NCBI GenBank assembly: GCA_031290855.1
Contig: JAISLM010000018.1
Location: forward strand, 1 to 17,462
From: Spirochaetaceae bacterium
Lineage (GTDB): Bacteria; Spirochaetota; Spirochaetia; Treponematales; Breznakiellaceae
Reading direction: 5' to 3'
DNA length: 17,462 bases
The notes beneath the pieces were generated by a model. That model had not been told where the DNA came from. It worked only from the letters and a program-made list of their open reading frames with translations, and ran no database searches. The position numbers and the translations under genes are program-made. Positions 14,577-17,462 of this stretch are shown in pieces (position 1 is the stretch's first letter; each line of letters begins with the position of its first letter).

Positions 14577-16055
14577 ATGGAAGTACGTGACCGTTACGCG
14601 CCGTCCCCTACCGGTTTCCAGCATATTGGCGGGCTGCGGACGGCGCTTTTTAACTACCTGTTCGCAAAATCGCGGAACGGCAAATTCATACTGCGGCTGG
14701 AAGATACTGACCGGACGCGCTTCGACCTAACCTATGTCGACAACCTGTACGCATCGTTTGAGTGGCTCGGTTTTCACTGGGATGAGGGGCCGGATCTGGG
14801 CGGGCCGGCAGCGCCCTACGTCCAGTCCGAGCGCTTCGAAACCTACAGGAAGTACGTGTGCGCCCTTGTCGAGGAAGGCAGGGCCTACTACTGTTTCTGT
14901 TCCGCCGAACGGCTGGACGCGCTTCGCAGGGAACGCGAGGCGGCCCGTTCAAGCGAATCCGGCTACGACAGGCGCTGCCGCGACATAGCGCCGGAGGAAG
15001 CGGCCCGCCGCGCCGCCGGAGAACCGCACACTATACGGTTAAAAATCCCGCTTGGTGAAAAAACCGTGTTTACCGACGCCCTGCTCGGCGTCGTCGAATG
15101 GAAAAACGACGATGTAAGTCCCGATCCCGTGCTGCTGAAGTCGGACGGCTTCCCGACATACCACCTTGCAAACGTCGTTGACGACCACCTGATGGGGATA
15201 ACGCATGTTCTGCGGGCGCAGGAATGGCTTGCCTCGACGCCGCTGCACATGATCCTGTACGGGGCTTTCGGCTGGGTGCCGCCGGTTTTCTGCCACCTGC
15301 CGATGGTGATGGGAACTGACGGGAAGAAACTTTCCAAACGGCACGGCGCTACCGGCCTCGACGAGTTCCGCAAGAACGGTATCCTGCCGGAAGCCCTCGT
15401 AAACTATGTCGCCTTGCTTGGCGCGTCTTACGAGGAGGGGAAGGAGATTTACAGCATGGAGGAACTCTGCACCCGCTTCAGCCTCGAAAAGCTGTGCAAG
15501 GCCCCGGCGGTCTTCGATTACAGGAAACTTGAGTGGTACAACGCCCGGTATATCAGGATGAAGACGGACGCGGAGCTTGCCGCCCTCGCGCTGCCTTACG
15601 CCATGGAGGCCGGGCTTTTCGGCGCGGTCGGGGGTCGGCCTGACGCCGGGCAGATCGCGCTGTTCAACGCAGCGATGCCGCTGGTAAAGGAAAGGGCCGT
15701 GTTCCTGTACGAGATACCGGCGAAGCTGGGCTACCTTTTCTCCGAGCCGCCAGTCCCGGAAACGGCTGAATTCGTCCCCAAAAAATCCACGCCCGAGGGG
15801 GCGCGAAGGCTGCTTGTGATAGGCCGGGGACTGGCCACCGCCATCGCGGCTCTGGACAACGAGGGCGCGGAAGCGTTGGCGAAGGAAACCGCCGAAAAGG
15901 AAGGGGTAAAGCTCGGCGACCTGTTGACGCCGCTACGCGCCGCGATCACCGGTTCCCGCGTAAGCCCGCCGCTGTTCGGCTCTATCCGCCTGCTCGGAGC
16001 GGAAACCTGCCTGTCCCGGATAGACCGGGCACTGGAAAAGCTGAAAGCTTTGTAA
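14577..16055 (+). CDS. gltX: Glutamyl-tRNA synthetase
   Basis: This class I synthetase charges tRNA-Glu, and possibly tRNA-Gln if a GatCAB amidotransferase exists. It has 492 residues. The ATP site motifs are APSPTGFQHIGG (HIGH-type, H16) and KKLSKRHG (KMSKS-type, K251-R255). A zinc-knuckle-like segment has C106, C108 and C134, but Asp136 stands where E. coli has His. The C-terminal anticodon-binding helical part is complete. The ATG at 14577 matches the family start, but no Shine-Dalgarno precedes it. The upstream DNA is a decayed gene plus a repeat, so its promoter may have been remodelled. Confidence 0.96.
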   Translation: MEVRDRYAPSPTGFQHIGGLRTALFNYLFAKSRNGKFILRLEDTDRTRFDLTYVDNLYASFEWLGFHWDEGPDLGGPAAPYVQSERFETYRKYVCALVEEGRAYYCFCSAERLDALRREREAARSSESGYDRRCRDIAPEEAARRAAGEPHTIRLKIPLGEKTVFTDALLGVVEWKNDDVSPDPVLLKSDGFPTYHLANVVDDHLMGITHVLRAQEWLASTPLHMILYGAFGWVPPVFCHLPMVMGTDGKKLSKRHGATGLDEFRKNGILPEALVNYVALLGASYEEGKEIYSMEELCTRFSLEKLCKAPAVFDYRKLEWYNARYIRMKTDAELAALALPYAMEAGLFGAVGGRPDAGQIALFNAAMPLVKERAVFLYEIPAKLGYLFSEPPVPETAEFVPKKSTPEGARRLLVIGRGLATAIAALDNEGAEALAKETAEKEGVKLGDLLTPLRAAITGSRVSPPLFGSIRLLGAETCLSRIDRALEKLKAL

Positions 16056-16515
16056 AAGGACTGCCGCATTCCGCATTGCATCGATATGCACGACGGGGTA
16101 TTGACTTTACTTAACCGGAATTAAAATCAGGTGTTTCCCCACATTATACTGTTTTTGGGAACTGTAAGCGGTTCTTAACCTATAATTCGTGAGTGCGGTA
16201 TTATATTTAGCAATTCATCATTCTTATAACTTCTAAAATATTCAGGGCTTATCCCATTATAAGTTATATATCCACGGCTTGAGTTTAAAATTACTTTTTT
16301 TAATGTATACATCCTTAATTTCACACCTAAGCTCGGTAAAAGCGTATTTACTGATTAATGAGCCTCCGTGCCCTGAAGGCTAAACCTGGCCCGCAAAAAT
16401 TTTACCTGATGAAAAGCTCCCCGCCGCGCCGCCGGAAGGGCCTTTCCGCTTCGGATTCTTTCCCTGTTTTCCACATTTATTAAAGCAAAACGCGGGCAAG
16501 CGCCCATATATTTAC
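16056..16515. other. AT-rich intergenic region
   Basis: About 16090-16360 is markedly more AT-rich than its surroundings. It contains a near-consensus TTGACT (about 16103) and a TATAAT (about 16181) that are not spaced to form one promoter, and a possible small ORF on the minus strand. At 16360 a fragment GAGCCTCCG preceded by ATTAAT is the left end of a type A/B repeat with nothing recognisable after it. The last 100 bases are GC-rich without signals. Confidence 0.45.
16175..16312 (-). CDS. Possible 45-residue ORF or gene fragment
   Basis: ATG at 16312 (or GTG at 16324) to TAA at 16175. The peptide begins MYTLKKVILNSS and contains RGYITYNGISPEYFRSYKND and ends IIPHSRIIG. It is rich in Y, N, I and K, unlike the Ala/Arg-rich neighbours, which fits the local AT-rich DNA. 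No good ribosome-binding site is visible (AGG touches the ATG). It may be the end of a larger transferred gene. No family is recognised. Confidence 0.35.
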   Translation of the reverse strand: MYTLKKVILNSSRGYITYNGISPEYFRSYKNDELLNIIPHSRIIG

Positions 16516-17037
16516 ATGAGACATTTAAGAATGCTGAAACAGGACGTGTGGTACGAAATCAGTACCCGTGTCAACAACCGGGAACCCCTGTTCCGCGGGG
16601 GGCGGGCGTCGGCGCTGTTCGACCGGGTGTTCCGGGAGAGCGCGCACAGGTTTGTCTTCGCGGTCCGGGGCTTGAGTCTCGCCGGCGACCGGCTGGCCTT
16701 TTACATCAAGCCCGCGGACGGGTTTGAGCTGCCGGCGATAATGAAATGGCTGAAGCAGACCTTCGCCATTAGGTACAACCGGGACAGCGGACGGACAGGA
16801 CACCTGTGGGGTGACCGGTACCGGTCGCGGATTCTGGAAGGGGAGCCGCCGGACGGCGGGGAAGCGGGAGTCCCGCCGGCCTGCGGGGTCAGGCGCCATG
16901 GCGGGAAACGTCTCGCCGGGCCCGCAGCGGCGGGAACCCCGTCGGCCCGTGGGGTCAGACCCCGCAACGGGAAACGGACGTCCGGAACCGCGTTTTCCCG
17001 CTTATACCCCTTTCCCGCCGCCCCGGAACCCGGATAA
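16516..17037 (+). CDS. RAYT-like (REP-associated Y1 transposase) protein lacking the HUH motif
   Basis: The product is 173 residues. The N-terminus (MRHLRMLKQDVWYEISTRVN, then NREPLF) and the C-terminal block (IMKWLKQTFAIRYNRDSG, then RTGHLWGDRYRSRIL) are typical of REP-associated tyrosine transposases, which cut palindromic repeats using HUH histidines and a tyrosine. The position where MPNHVHLLIKP is expected reads AGDRLAFYIKP (residues 56-66), so both histidines are absent. Y87 or nearby F83 is at the usual tyrosine helix. From residue 108 the tail is a low-complexity Gly/Pro/Arg-rich stretch built of two 22-residue repeats. No ribosome-binding site is clear. It lies among many palindromic repeats. 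It could be a domesticated DNA-binding protein or a dead transposase. Confidence 0.75.
   Translation: MRHLRMLKQDVWYEISTRVNNREPLFRGGRASALFDRVFRESAHRFVFAVRGLSLAGDRLAFYIKPADGFELPAIMKWLKQTFAIRYNRDSGRTGHLWGDRYRSRILEGEPPDGGEAGVPPACGVRRHGGKRLAGPAAAGTPSARGVRPRNGKRTSGTAFSRLYPFPAAPEPG
16865..16976 (+). repeat. Two diverged 66-bp-period direct repeats in the tail of the RAYT-like gene
   Basis: The 46-bp segments 16865-16910 and 16931-16976 align (CGGGA..CCCCGYCGGCC pattern, GGGGTCAG, CGGGAAACG). The 66-bp period is a multiple of three, so it adds 22 residues: AGVPPACGVRRHGGK against AGTPSARGVRPRNGK. Confidence 0.75.
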
Positions 17038-17145
17038 GCGGCATAATCCGCCCGGCGAACCGCAGCGGACGCCATTTCCTCACCAAACCGAACCCGCCCA
17101 GGGGGATACGTCTGCCCTGAAATCTGAATTACGGGTCAAGTTTAG

Positions 17146-17210
17146 GGCAAGCCGCGCGGTATCTTAAGCGTTGTGTTGGTTGGAACGGAGGCTCGTTCTG
17201 TAGGGAAGTT
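17146..17210 (+). repeat. Type A repeat, copy 2 (left end missing)
   Basis: It matches the type A element from GGCAAGCCGCGCGG through CGGAGGCTC and GTTCTGTAGGGAAGTT. The left terminal inverted repeat GAGCCTCCGC is replaced by unrelated sequence. The similarity stops where copies 1 and 3 read TATAATATCG. Confidence 0.85.
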
Positions 17211-17224
17211 ATTTAACTGTGGTG

Positions 17225-17271
17225 GTTTGCATAGCAAACTTGTTTGCTCACAAACCTTGTTTGCCGCAAAC
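17225..17271 (+). repeat. Cluster of GTTTGC/GCAAAC hairpins
   Basis: GTTTGC-ATA-GCAAAC (17225-17239), a lone GTTTGC (17242-17247), and GTTTGC-C-GCAAAC (17259-17271) within 47 bases. No gene is involved. Confidence 0.6.
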
Positions 17272-17322
17272 CCGTCTACTACCATTTTTTGTTGGTGTTG
17301 CCAATTATAAACGCCCCAAAGT

Positions 17323-17341
17323 GCGGGGGAGCAGACCCCGC
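17323..17341 (+). repeat. GCGGGG/CCCCGC hairpin next to type A copy 3
   Basis: GCGGGG, loop GAGCAGA, CCCCGC. The motif GCGGGGAGCAGACC also occurs on the minus strand near 9731-9745, suggesting another small repeat family. Confidence 0.45.
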
Positions 17342-17344
17342 TTC

Positions 17345-17462
17345 GAATGAGCCTCCGCGCGGCAAGCCGCGCGGTATCTTAAGCGTTGTGTTGGTTGGAG
17401 CGGAGGCTCGTTCTGTAAGGAAGTTTATAATATCGTCTGGTTTAATACCAAATCTTTGTAGG
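17345..17462 (+). repeat. Type A repeat, copy 3 (runs off the window)
   Basis: It is identical to 372-489 except for two substitutions (118 bases). The 61-bp inverted repeat is at 17349-17409. The window ends inside it, so a composite element like 376-623 may continue. Confidence 0.9.

Overview
The window looks like a GC-rich stretch of a spirochaete chromosome, most likely a gut-type Treponema relative. This rests on the gene mix (stand-alone alarmone hydrolase-like HD protein, surface lipoproteins, a RAYT-like transposase whose protein style I associate with termite-gut treponemes) and on the density of small palindromic repeats. No rRNA or tRNA is visible, so the taxonomic call is inference.

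Layout. Left edge: the end of a gene with a PD-(D/E)XK (Rpn-type) nuclease/transposase-like C-terminus, then a composite repeat (372-623). Positions 674-5489 hold a minus-strand cluster read serS -> membrane flippase -> lipoprotein -> outer-membrane barrel-like protein. A divergent intergenic region with a good sigma-70-type promoter leads to an HD-domain (p)ppGpp-hydrolase-like gene (5882-6496), then aroC (6700-7815). After a terminator-bearing repeat comes trpC on the minus strand (8227-9108), preceded in its operon by a small unknown ORF whose C-terminus is read from an inserted repeat. Positions 10033-10960 hold two decayed minus-strand genes: a DUF1638 protein with an in-frame TAA, and a PNPOx-like split-barrel protein with two frameshifts. 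gpmI and a hotdog thioesterase form a tight plus-strand operon (11138-13243). It is followed by two tandem palindromic repeats, a decayed lipoprotein gene and gltX (14577-16055). The right part is an AT-rich gap with a possible 45-codon ORF, a RAYT-like protein without its HUH histidines, and more repeats. The last 118 bases repeat positions 372-489 almost exactly.

The housekeeping genes (serS, aroC, trpC, gpmI, gltX) are uninterrupted, while the accessory genes between them are broken in several independent ways. That pattern argues for real gene decay rather than poor sequence quality. The most interesting material is (1) a modular repeat system: a 61-bp inverted repeat, a 65-bp element open in four of six frames and found fused into ORFs, and larger elements carrying intrinsic terminators and one to three copies of an 18-bp hairpin unit; (2) a RAYT-like protein next to these repeats with a non-canonical active site; (3) a trpC lacking its usual catalytic glutamate; (4) a surface lipoprotein gene with two 8-base G/C homopolymers.
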